Assembly: GCA_022836615.1 (NCBI GenBank)
Contig: MU405244.1
Span: 186,001-250,000 of the forward strand
Source of the DNA: Annulohypoxylon bovei var. microspora
Lineage: Eukaryota > Ascomycota > Sordariomycetes > Xylariales > Hypoxylaceae
Length of the DNA stretch: 64,000 nt
Direction of reading: 5' to 3'
Position 1 is the first letter of the stretch. Each line of letters starts with the position of its first letter. The position numbers and the translations under genes were made by a program. The notes beneath the pieces were generated by a model. The model searched no databases. It worked only from the letters and a program-made list of their open reading frames with translations, and was not told the origin of the DNA. Below, one piece after another: positions 22,160-33,800 of this stretch.

Positions 22160-23764
22160 CTTCGTTATCCAAAAAAGGGATAATAGTACAATATTCAAGT
22201 TGCAATGTATGTAATACTAGTTTCGATCACGGGTCGTTTGTACCGTTTGCTTGAACTATGATGGCAGTAAGCCATCGTGGTGCTAGTCTTATATAATTCT
22301 GCCAACATCGAGATATCGACGTTAACTTCAGTTGAGAAACTCCCCATCACGACACTAAACTCAGGCGAATCTTCCATCGGACTAGAGTTTAACAAAACAA
22401 GTGAGATGTCACTCGGCTCGGTCATACCTACTGGTCCGAATATTTAAGTCGTGGTTGATATACCTGGATGGGGGCAAGCCATCCCGCGTGAAAGATACGA
22501 GAAAGAAGGAGAAAGAAGGCGGTTCGACAATCCTGCAGTGTTCCATCACCTACATGGAATCAGTACGTAACCACTAGTGGATGTCACCATTGCAGGAGGC
22601 TCGCCGAGTTCCGGGAACATATTCCTCATATGACAAGCAGTTAGTTACACAAGGAGGCTTGATTCGATGCTGACAGCTCCTACGCAACTTAACATGGTAT
22701 ATGGGTTGACGATTACAGATAGACTCTGCATAAGAAAGACAACATCATAATTGCCATTAAAGAAACCGTCTACTTCCTGTTAAAGGTAATGGCATAGCAA
22801 AGTCTAGAATAACTCTTTCGTGATACTGTAACTGAAGAGCCATATGGGCTAGTATGGAACCCGGGACCGACCCCTTTCAGCCTTATTACTGGGAGACGAA
22901 TCCCGCCGGATTACCAAATATGTTTCGGATAGGTCAGTGCCACAACTCCATGATCATCGAGTTACACCGCATCTTCTTGCATCATAATGACGGAAATAAG
23001 CAATTTTTGTTAGGAACTTTTAGGGAGGGAATTTGCTCAGTAAAACCTAGAGGGAATTAGAACCGAGGCCATTTAGAGGATTCAAAGGATTAAAATTTGC
23101 AAGTTCTCTGTACCGCACATCGTCGTGAAACTACGAATTGTCATTTTACAATTTCCCATCGTCTGATGCATGCTGATGTGAGCATGGAATGGAATAAGGA
23201 ACAGGAGAACCGCCGTACCTACGTACTTCCGAATACTCACGGATTTATAAACTACTACCTGAGTAGGGACATTCGATTGCCGGCCTAATTCCGCTGTGAT
23301 CGGCTGAAGCCACCGTGATTAATGGAGCCTCATTTATCAAAAAAAGAATTTACTTGGTGTGGTGGCACGTTTCTGATTAAGGCCGTAGCCAATCTGCTTA
23401 AGGGGCAGCCACTCGCAAGTTCGATACTCCCTTGGCTTGAATCCACCGATATGCAAGGCTTTTTGAAGTATTAGAATTAACATCAAGGATCTCAATGCCG
23501 GTGTTGGTTGCTTTTTTCGGGGGACGGGGAAAGGATGATTCGATTCTCGCAGGCGTTAGTCATGCAATGCTACAGACCTGAATAGGTACCATCATAGGTA
23601 CCATCATATCATCTACACGGGAAGGAACTCACCTGGGGCGGGACAGCTCCGATTCGATTCTTCACCGATTCCAATCCTTCCTACTTGAGCTGGGCGTTTT
23701 GTTACATAGGTCGTCAGTGGTCCATAGGGCGTGGCTTTTGGCGTGGCTTTCCTTCTGTGCAACA
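22160..23764. other. Gene-free region upstream of the monooxygenase
   Basis: It starts with the monooxygenase promoter. Beyond that no ORF looks coding. A 12-bp unit (AGGTACCATCAT) occurs twice near 23585-23608. I see no other structure. Confidence 0.5.
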
Positions 23765-24002
23765 TCTAGAGAAGAATGCATCTAGACAGAAGGGCGTCAG
23801 GAAAAGTGCAGACAGTGGGTGTACACAGTCCAGAACACTGTATGTTATATATCCTTTGCACTACCTCTTGAGGTAACTTACACGAAATATGGCTGGCAAT
23901 AGTGGTAATTAGATAATCAGGGGATAGCTTTCGGAACGTGCGAGATACTGTATACCTGCACTGTCTGCACTTTTCCTGACGCTATTCTGCTAGAGAAGAA
24001 TG
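23765..24002. mobile_element. Short inverted-repeat element flanked by 13-bp direct repeats
   Basis: The 24-base arm beginning GCGTCAGGAAAAGTGCAGAC at 23794-23817 recurs in inverted form at 23959-23982, about 140 bases apart. Looser similarity extends further on both sides (CTAG(A)CAGAA). The direct repeat CTAGAGAAGAATG lies just outside, at about 23766 and 23990. A MITE with a long target duplication, or a rearranged copy, would explain this. There is no coding capacity. Confidence 0.5.
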
Positions 24003-24213
24003 TAACCAAGCTGCTCGAAACTGATTATGCATGCCACTTTTGATAGCATACCTCCCACGGGTAAAACAAGAACTTGCCAGCTTGCCAGTACGAAGCATTA
24101 GTAGACTGGTAGGTAGCAGGAAAATGTAAGCTTCGCCGCATCAGCTTTGTAATCGACGTCGTCGCACGCATCCCACCCGGTGAGTTCGTCAAAGAATTAG
24201 ATGAAACTACCGT

Positions 24214-25179
24214 GCAAAGATCCGCAGGGTCCAATTAACCGTTAATTTACCATAAAATTACAGTTTGAAAAACCAAACGTTTGACATTAGATGAACTGTT
24301 GAGTAGGAGATTGAAAAAATAAACGTTTATATGGTTTTTTTATTTTATTTTTTATCCAAACGTTTGAAAATTTAATCGTTTCTTATGAAGCTCTAGATGT
24401 ACCTAGACGGGAAAGACGGGAACTAACGGGAGTAGGTGTAACCAACAGGTAAACGAGGGCAACAGGGCAGCAGGGTCAGGTCAGGACCGTCAGGTCAGGT
24501 TGAATCTTCTAGCCAGGCCAGGGCGGCCTTCTACGATCTACGATTACAATACTACAGGATTACAGCTACGATTGCAGTACTATTGCAATACTTACCTAGG
24601 TAGCCACGCAGTTGAGCCTCATGAGTAGATGAGCACTGCTGGCAAAGTCCTGGAGATGAGCCTGGTAGGTAGGTGGGCAGGCAGGTGGGCAGGCAGGTGG
24701 GCAGGCAGGTAAGTAAGGTGATCTTCGAAGACTTCTTCAAAGACCTTTGAACCTTAGAAGTTTTTGATGAAGAAGAAAGGTGGGTGGATGGGTGGGAGCA
24801 AGGTCTTATATAAAACACTAAGGCAAATAAAAACACCAAGGCAGGTAACACGATAGGATTAAAAACAGTTAGACTAAGGAGCTAGATCAGATCAAAACAA
24901 CAAGATGAAAGTATCAAACAGGTTACACACAGCTAAATCAAAGCGCAAGGGGAAATTAAGATAGTTACACACACCTATGAAGCTATTGTCAACTGTTTAT
25001 ACAAGGAAACGTTTAAGTTTTATTCAAACGTTTTAAAATATTTAATAATAAAACATTTACAAGCGTTTAATCTTATAAACGCTCGGATATATAAATGTTA
25101 TATTAAAATAAACCATATATAAATGGGTTAAATAATTAAACTGTAAATAAATGGTTAATTGGTTCCTGCGGATCTTTGC
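24214..25179. mobile_element. 966-bp non-autonomous TIR element with AAACGTTT subterminal repeats
   Basis: The ends are inverted copies: GCAAAGATCCGCAGG, two different bases, then CCAATTAACC, with weaker similarity to about 37 bp. Both ends are very AT-rich and carry the palindrome AAACGTTT: three copies on the left (24275, 24321, 24358) and two on the right (25007, 25026), with variants such as AAGCGTTT. Subterminal repeats of this kind are usual in hAT-like elements, but no 8-bp target duplication is visible, so the superfamily is open. The interior is less AT-rich, holds a 12-bp tandem repeat and has no transposase ORF. Confidence 0.65.
24671..24710. repeat. 12-bp tandem repeat
   Basis: AGGTGGGCAGGC is repeated three times exactly, plus a partial copy, inside the 966-bp element. 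Confidence 0.85.
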
Positions 25180-25672
25180 GAAGTACCTAGCCATGGTTGG
25201 TGTAGCATGGCTGATCTTCACCTAATACAGGTCCCCTCGCCACTATCCCACATAATTTCCGGCACCCCGGAAGCTATGTATACGCCTTCAAATCCCGAGC
25301 TTAGAATTTTGTAGGATGGCGTTACCATCAATGCGTAGGTACATACTGCAAAATCCGAAGGGTCGCTACATGGAATTATTGCTACACGCTTCCGAACGCC
25401 GTCAACAACAGCAGGAATCGTTCGATGGAACAATCAGATGCCTAGCAGGATGGATCCTGCGTAGAAGACTGATGCTACTCGTACTACCTACCCAATATCG
25501 TGTAGCCTAAAGGAATGACGACGTATTAAATCGTCTTTAGCGATGGATTAGCAGACCTGGCAGACCAACTCCTCGAGAATACTGGCTACCGTACCTAGGT
25601 AGATGAGACATCTGAAAAGTGGATTCGTGATCTTCGGGATTGAAAAAGTATTGTTGCGGACCGAAGAAGTAA

Positions 25673-25681
25673 GTAATTTAA
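25673..25681. repeat. Left target site duplication of the 873-bp element
   Basis: GTAATTTAA directly before the left inverted repeat; identical to 26555-26563. Confidence 0.8.
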
Positions 25682-25825
25682 CAGTAGCTTTAAGGAAACA
25701 GGTGCCGTTTTTTAGATAAACAGGTGAACCCACTTTTCCCCACATACTATTGGCTACAACATGAAAACCCTTGAAAACCCCACAATACTTAGGTACATTG
25801 ATAAAACCACCTTAAGTGGCAAGAA

Positions 25826-26004
25826 AGTGGGCCATGTGCGAAACAGTGTTATTAATACTGTAAAGCACTGTACAAATTTCATATCCCCTCATTACTTAAT
25901 CACTACTTTTTGCCAGCTAAAACACGTGCTAGCTACCTAAATGGGTGACACAAGGGATCAGCCTTTTTACAGTGTTAGGCACTGTCTCTCGCACATGGCC
26001 CACT
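25826..26004. mobile_element. Inverted-repeat unit nested inside the 873-bp element
   Basis: AGTGGGCCATGTGCGA at 25826-25841 is repeated exactly in inverted form at 25989-26004. Inside the arms, partly conserved CAGTG...ACTGTA blocks also mirror each other. Outside, CCACCTT and similar bases extend the symmetry to about 25807 and 26023. This may be a small MITE that inserted into the larger element or a hairpin native to it. No target duplication is seen. Confidence 0.6.
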
Positions 26005-26230
26005 GCCCTTTTGAATGGTGGCATTGAAGGGTACCACGTGACCATTTTGTGGCCCGGGCTTTTCCACAGAAATATTCAAATAACTTTCGAGATATATGAC
26101 TTACAACAAAAAGGAGTATATCATTACAAAGCTCTCAGTCTAACGGATTGAATAATATAAATTTTATTTGAATGCATCAGCTCCTTCGAGGGGGTATGCT
26201 GTTTAAAGTCACGACGCTGTATTTCTTGGC

Positions 26231-26246
26231 GGTGTCACGTGACACC
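26231..26246. repeat. 16-bp perfect palindrome
   Basis: GGTGTCACGTGACACC, centred on a CACGTG E-box core, within the 873-bp element. Confidence 0.85.
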
Positions 26247-26554
26247 CCTACAAGCCAACATACCTACCTTACTAATAATTCAGTATTTTATAACGTAAAT
26301 CGCGTGATATATAAGTAATTATATAATAAAAAGAAAGCGAGAATAATTACCTAATTATTTCGATCAAATATTATAAGATTTTTTTTATTTAAATAAAAGA
26401 TTATTTAAGCTTAAGATGTATGTGTATGTAAGGTGTTAGGTGTGTGTAAGGCGCAATTGGAAGCTGCGACTTACGCGCTTTTGATTGGTTGAAATGTAGA
26501 AGTGGGTTTCACCTGTTTATCTAAAAAACGGCACCTGTTTCCTTAAAGTTACTG

Positions 26555-26563
26555 GTAATTTAA
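26555..26563. repeat. Right target site duplication of the 873-bp element
   Basis: GTAATTTAA directly after the right inverted repeat; identical to 25673-25681. Confidence 0.8.
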
Positions 26564-29500
26564 TATGAATATCCGAATATTACCTAACATCGCAACAAAA
26601 GAACTTAACGGGAGGCCTTATTACCCACGCGAATTGCCAGAAGATTGCGAAAACGAGTGCGAGGATCTAGGATTTGTCCAGTTCCATCACCTCGGCCGCC
26701 TTATCATGTATGCCACCGATTAAACGAGTAGAAATCCGTCGTAAGTTGAGCCATAACGTGTCTGCGGCCTTACATATTCGATCATCGATGACAAGATAAC
26801 ATGTTTCCTTCAGATCTGATAAAAATCTTATGAAAAGAGACAAGCGAGAAGTTAATAGGCTTAAAAAGGACGTCCCAGCGGCTCAACAACATTGTCGATC
26901 TCTAGATCTAGCACGTGCTTTGGCGTCTAGAACTTGACAACTTGGCGATCCTTGGCCTACCTACTTAGCTCCCAAGAATAACCAAGTCATGGCGCGGCTT
27001 ACGCTGTTCATGTGTGGTGACACGACATATCGTTTAGCCTTCATTGCTATTTGAGTTCAGCGCGACCGTGATGTTGTGGACCTGACTATTGTTCTTATTA
27101 CACGACTAACGTGGATCGGAAGTAGAGGGGTATATGCCCTCCTAGCTCAACCGCCTTTTATTCGAATGTGTCGACGTCCGCGAGTTTCGAACAAGGAAGA
27201 TATATCCTTCCTTAACGAGTATGCTGTTATGGCAACGGCCGTGGCACTCGACCTCATATTCACAGTCGACTCGTTCGAACGAATCTCCATACCTACCTAT
27301 TTCGATGCCGGTCGAATCAATCTACGCATTCTTCACACCGCATTCTACGAGCGTCATTGATAGTTTTCCCGTACGATTATATATTACTATGAACGATCTT
27401 GATATGTATGAAGTGGAACATGCAGACAATAGCAGGTTAGGCTATTCGGTAGCAAGTCGTATTCACCCGTCAGTAAACTCCTACGACGGCTATACTTATA
27501 TTCTATATCTTGAATACGCTTCTCGGAATATGATCATAACATGTGACACGCTTCTATCGTGAAGATGTGATATAGCTCGGGGCCAACCACGGCGCTCTAG
27601 ACTAGGTGCTTGTTTGTCCCAACGTAGAAGTCGAATTTGTGGCATGTGTCTTGTACCGTTGGTATAATCTATGTTTAACCTCTAGTTACTACAACTTTGA
27701 TATCGAACACAAGGCTACCTTGGCAATATATCAAAGGTGATAATCCGATATACGATGTAGACAAGTGCCAACCCCCAGAGGCCTTTACATACGGAGCACG
27801 TCCAACATTAGGTTGCCGTGCTCGTGAGCAGACCAGCCATATTTCTAGGCAGGGAGGCTCGAGAAACATGTGATCTCTTGCCATCGGTGTCATTCACGTC
27901 GTTTTTGCGCACCCTTTTGTGGGAGCAGTATCTACATTCGCTGCTAAACTCAAGTACCTCGGCATAGGCCTAGCTACTCCTAACGCCGTCAACCATCACG
28001 ATAGCTACTTCTTTTGGTTGGGCAACATACCAAAACGTCTCAGCAACATAATATTCAGCACTAGCATCTACATCCAACCGGGGATGGTGGGGTATTTACA
28101 CTCGGTCAATACCAATCTCTCAAGCTATTTGGCAACGGCAATGAATAACGGCTGCTCTACTGATACACGCTACTATTGCTCAGGGGAAAACGCTGAAGCT
28201 CGATACCGAGTATGTGGAAATGGAATTGTTTTGCGGGAGATATTCACGCTATTTCCACCAAGTGGAATTTCGTTCCTCTACGGTTAGCTAGCTAACTAGG
28301 TACCTAGCTAGCATGATCACAGCTGTCTACCTAAGTCACTTCTTCATTGAAGTTCTAAGACTTATTGCGGCATATTGGCGTCTAGCTAATTCCTGGACTC
28401 TTAACGTAGAATAATGAGGGTCATTCAGTCTTGTTATCACCACAACAGGCCTAAATATTAGGTAGGTGAAGTTGTTTTAGATGGGTGCTCATGGCTCTGC
28501 AATGAAAGCAAAATATATGATCGTTATGAACATCCTAATGGCATTGTATAGAAAGTCGTCAATGTATGTCTCCTTTTGAGACATGGGGGCCATTAGCCCC
28601 TTTATGTAGTTTCTCAACTAATCGTCACCGCCAGTACTAGGTTCTCCCTGTTACTATCCCCGGACAGTCTCTCGAAGAGACCGGTATGTTATAAATGGAT
28701 GAATGCTTAATACTCAAGCCACATCATGCGCTATATATATCGCTAACAATGATGGCTCCTGCAATATCTACCTAAGGTACGTTGGTATATGGACGAACGA
28801 ACCCGTATCAAGGGTATCCTGACCTTTCAACTGTACTGACATATCTTGCGTGTTTTTTAATCACCGTCTCTCAATACAAGATTCTCTTCAGTGCATAGCT
28901 TATCTGGGTAGATTTTATTCAGGGGTACCATAGCAGCGATTAGCTTTTGGGCAAGACGTAGTCATCGAGGGAAGGAAACATTAAGACTGGATAAAGGTGA
29001 TGATGTCTATTGAATTTCGTATTCAAGAGACCAATCCTAAATTACAGGTTGAATTCCAGCCTTCGTATATATGTCTTCATATGCACGGCATAGAGGTAAC
29101 GTTAACCTTCGTTACCTGCCTATGTGAACCCCTATTTTTGCTTTTAGATACCTCTCTACCTAGGTATCCAGATATTGTCTATGATACTATTATTAGGCCT
29201 AAACTGCTAGAACAACATGCTTTCCTAATCGGCACACCCTTCGTCTATATTTATCATGGGTGCTTGGTTGCCTACCTTAGGTAGATGGGTACTTTCGATA
29301 GGTATGGTGATGGAGTTTGTGTGCCTACCTACTTATGTAAACAAATAGGTAAGAAAGGGGTTAACGCTCACGAATCGCATTATTCACCCAGATCTTCATG
29401 CGACGCATAGCAAAAAACAATTCAACTTATGAGTGGCGCCAGCATCACAAGGACAACCTGGCAGAGCCTAATTAAACCTCTTCATTGGTCCTTTCCAAGT

Positions 29501-30563
29501 TCCCTTATCATTGTTAGTCCTAAAGTTCCATCCATGAACTTCATATGTTGTCTTGCTCTATTAAAGACTTGTAGCAGCTGACTTTCTCTGACTACCTAAG
29601 TTATGCAGAGGGATGAGCCGTTGCTATAACGTTACCATCACTCTTCTGTGGAAGAACTCGGATACGAAAATCATAGAGTATTCCAGTGCCGCCCACGAAA
29701 CTGACGAGAGAACTGCCGTATAGGGTTCTCTGCATAGACTCGCAACGGGACATGCTCCTGGAGTTGAAGATTGAAATAGCCATTCATAGGTAGTTGGTAG
29801 AACGGAAAGTTGTGTCTGGTTACAATTAGCCGTTTACTCTAGCTCCTGTTGTACGACCGAGCTCACGCTTAGGAATCTCAGCATAGTTGGCACTTAGATG
29901 GAGATTCCGAGTTATCTCAATTACTCCTCGGGAGGTCTTATAAACTCTCGCGTAAGATCTAATAGTTACTTGTCACCTTATTAGGAAGTTAGGGATGACA
30001 GGTCCGTCAATCATTGTCAGGTGGCGCACAATCTCAAGAGTGTTGGGGCCAGCAAATCCCATATGGAACTTGTTGAAACCAATAAGAAGACCAAAACTGA
30101 CCTATTAAAGCTATTGCGTACGTTATTTTACGGAGGGAGGTACCGATTTAGGAGAAGAGAAACAAAGGAGGGGATAAGCTGACAATCTCGGATCATAACT
30201 CACAAGGAATAATCAATATCACGGCCCGTCCCTGGGCATCTTTTCCGCTACGATGACTATTTGGCAGAATCCTACATGTATTTCAATCTGGCAATTAATA
30301 ATTAATGAACTTTGATCGAGTTGATGGTATGTGGATATTTAGTTGGTTCTAGATATCTCTATGCTATGCTCATTGCCTCATAAGAGTTTGTGAAACTACC
30401 AAAAATCCCGAATAGAAAACTTCACATATAGAGTATAGAGCCACTAGACGTTAAAATGTATATACGGTTATGGGTTCAATACAACGGAAAAGAAGGCATT
30501 CCTTCGTAATTGAAATTTATAACAAACCCGGGATTTTTCAAGCAGTGGTTGTGTTAAAAGCCT
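26564..30563. other. Gene-free region
   Basis: 4 kb without a coding ORF that I can support. The ORFs are short, use AT-rich codons and show no domain. Several TAGGTACCTA-type motifs are present (28297, 29158, 29272, 29330). I see no rRNA or tRNA. Confidence 0.5.
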
Positions 30564-30565
30564 AT

Positions 30566-30841
30566 CCCCACGACCGCCAGACATGGGTCCAAAAAGCATC
30601 CACTGAAATCAGCCCTTCTAGCCAATTAAAAGACAGTTTACGAGAAATTAAACATGGTATAAAGTAATTAACCAATCACATTCAACGTTTATGCTTTCCC
30701 CATGTCCTTTATGAAGTGAAGGCTTTAACCATTTAAGGAAAATCGATAAGGAATTACAAGGTTGAAATTTGATTTTTAATTGGCCGACACAAGTGTTTTT
30801 TAGTGGATGCTTTTTGGACCCATGTCTGGCGGTCGTGGGGA
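30566..30841. mobile_element. 276-bp MITE with 40-bp inverted repeats and TA on both sides
   Basis: The arms begin TCCCCACGACCGCCAGACAT and are identical over 40 bases, up to ...AAGCATCCACT. After a divergent gap they are again similar at (A/G)GCCAATTAAAA. Both ends are flanked by TA (30564-30565 and 30842-30843), the target duplication of Tc1/mariner elements. The size and lack of ORF fit a Stowaway-like MITE. The identical arms suggest fairly recent activity. Confidence 0.85.
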
Positions 30842-30843
30842 TA

Positions 30844-33800
30844 CGTGTATGACATTCTCAGTCCGAACAACTAAGAACCATATATCAGCTCATTTAAAAT
30901 TACTGGGAGGTTAAGACAGTTGAGCCAAATGTTACTACATGTAATGTTTGTATGGGAAAGAGCTGAGAGGTTGAAGAAAGGGACAAAAGATATCATCAGA
31001 CTGACCAACCTCAGAAGAGAGCTTAACAAGGGAGAGTTATTTGAACATCAACTTCTGCTCTATGATCACGCCTGCTATTCCTCTAGAGTTGTTACCAATA
31101 TAGACAACGAGAATACGCCAATCAAGGGATAATTGTTATATTAGTAGGTATATTTGTGCACACACACGGGACTAACAAACTTCAACAGAATCTAGGCACC
31201 TCAGTAGTATCCTGTTATTGAACAAACAACAAAAGTTTGTAATGCCTAATATTAGGATGACTAGGTACCTATCTGGTCATCGCTTGACACTTAGCCTACA
31301 TTCATTGGTGTTGAAAGGGAAAATACATGCTTCAAATGATTTGATATTGAACCGTACGGCACAGCGTTTCGAGATCCCCATTAGGTTACTGAAGCATATG
31401 TAGATGAACTCATTACATCAAAATCCATATCAATATTGCCATAAGATCATTCGCTTGTGGAGTGGGAATGGTATCCTTGAAGCCTCTGAGCTATGAAGGG
31501 TACTGATGACGAGTTCACCGCTTCTTGATCATGTACGAGTCAATCGCAACAACACACCACCTACCTAGGAAAGAGAACGACCGCATTCTCCAGCTCCGGC
31601 TAAGACGACAAATTACTAAAGAGGACCACATCCTTTGTTTCTCCTCCTACATAAGTCCTAGAATCCAAAGGAGGAAAGAGGTATGCCGAGTTCTCAATGG
31701 CTATCTTCGTTGCACTGCGAGGCGTTACCAAAGCTCGTAACTAAACGATGGACATACCATCAAGCGAGACGACGCCGAGCGGCCTCACCGTCCATGCTCA
31801 CCACCAAAGTCCTCTTTTGCGAATTTCGTAATACTATGTCGAAGAAGATCTGGACGAAAACATACAAAACGAAATCACATCTCCAAGCACTTCTCAGGGG
31901 ATGGGAAGATCTTTCCTATCTAGTATAGTACGCCGTTGTATTAGGTACGCGCGTGTTGTCTGGGTTTTCTGGGACGATATGTTTGTTTTTCCCGCAAGAA
32001 TCTAGTCTATCCGGTTTGAGCCACTTTCCGGTCCCTAGCCCTCACCATACCCATCCCCGAGAAGTGATTGGCATTGCGACACGAAAAGTGTGTGTGATAA
32101 TGGAGAGGCCGAAAACGCCCTAATGTACGTGCTCGTTTCGAATTAGTCATCTCTGTCGACTCGGATCAGCCGTTAAGGTGCCGGGGATGTTTCAGCCATT
32201 CCTTCTATTTCTGCATCCCGCGTGAGGCTCTCCCTTTCCTTGCAGATATACACGTTTTTGGTCTTATTTGCGGATATGTACCATGATGTTCAGACGGACT
32301 TTGGCTAATGCTTCTAATCTCGAACCTGCCGCCCGCATATGCGAGTGCTTCTAGACTAAACAGCGAATGCATAGTTGAGACCGGCGCAGAGACATTGGCA
32401 AGATTCATCTTCTTTGACGACAAAGCTTAGTACTTTACATAATCCATAGATTTTCGTGATCGAACCGCAATCTTCCTGAAGCTTGATCACTTTAATTTAT
32501 GGATTGCGTATACTACGTAGTACATAAATTACATATGTAGTACCTATCTCGTTGGTAGCATTGCTAGGTATCTTCATCATGTATGATGAGAGGACTCGAG
32601 ATTCCCCCACAGCGGGAACATGCTTGCTCGACCCCCAACCTGACAAGACGGGCCTCCCCCCCTGTGTAAAGTGCGTGCTCACTCCCCTGCCCATGCACAA
32701 GACCCCAAAATCTCCCCAAGGAGAAATAACCCTACCCTTCAAGCGACTCTGGTCAGTGGTGAGCGCCCCAGCTCCACGGTTCGCCTCTATCGCATCCCTG
32801 AGATGTGCAGTCGCACAAACCATAAGCAATCGTGCTTATCCCTTGCTCGTGCTCGCAGACTCGTACAAGATCCCCTTTATTTTCCCGCTACGCGTTGTGA
32901 CGGTAGATGGGACTACGGTAGGTACCTAGTGTAGAACTGCACCATGCGAAGCACGGCATTTTTACGGGCAAGGGTTTGATGGGAGAGGCATGGGAGAGCA
33001 CTGGCAGACGTGAACATGGACACGGACGCGACTTAGGTTGCATAGAACATGATGTTCTACATAGGCTATTGCACATGTTCTTCGAAGTACATACACATTG
33101 CTTATATCGATGTAAGCGCGTCCGCAACGGGTCAGTATTGGTGGGAAATATTGCGGATTGAGCGAGATCGATCTAACTTGATAACGCAAGGCGAAATGAA
33201 CAAGGAGCGGACTCGAAGAGAACCGTCAACAATTAGGCGCAGGATTGCGGAGATGAGCGAAGACCTGACCTAAGAGGAACAATACGCTATTCTGCGCGCA
33301 CTATCTATGTATGTAATCATCTGTAATAACCGTAACCTACCCGAGCTCGTTACCAAATGTAGGTGAACAATGGAAGGGAAGTTCCGCTCGGTTTCATTTC
33401 ATGAATACCCAGATTGTCATCGGTGAGTTCTGACGACAGCATTGTATACCTAAGGTACCTCCCGTACTGCCCAATGTCGATACCAATAGCATACTAGTCT
33501 GGCTAGCCTGCTCTCCAGCATAACAAATGTACTATTCAGGTAAGGTACGACATTAGTAACATACGGGGAACATGGTATATCTGCAGGAACGCCCGGTCCT
33601 GACTAGGACCCCATCTTCATTTCACCTTAGCACAGACGCTCCGCTCTCTTCTTCCCTTGCTCGAGTTCTAAGGGACGCGTTCATGATGCCGGTCGTATTC
33701 TGTACGTACATATGTATTATGTATGTGCGAGTGACAGTAGCGCAAGACCTTCTCGAACAATGGGACCTCCAGACGCGGCAAGGTCTGTGAAGTCGCGGCA

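Larger units (their letters stand above)
25682..26554. mobile_element. 873-bp non-autonomous DNA transposon with 9-bp target duplication (Mutator-like signature)
   Basis: The left end begins CAGTAGCTTTAAGGAAACAG. The inverted right end differs in this stretch only at base 6, and similarity continues through GGTGCCGTTTTTTAGATAAA to about base 52 with one further single-base indel. The 9 bases GTAATTTAA directly flank both ends, a perfect target duplication. Long inverted repeats with 9-bp duplications are typical of Mutator-like elements, such as Hop-type elements in fungi; the family assignment is inferred from that alone. No transposase ORF is present, so movement would need a helper copy elsewhere. 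The interior holds a second inverted-repeat unit and a 16-bp palindrome. Confidence 0.85.
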
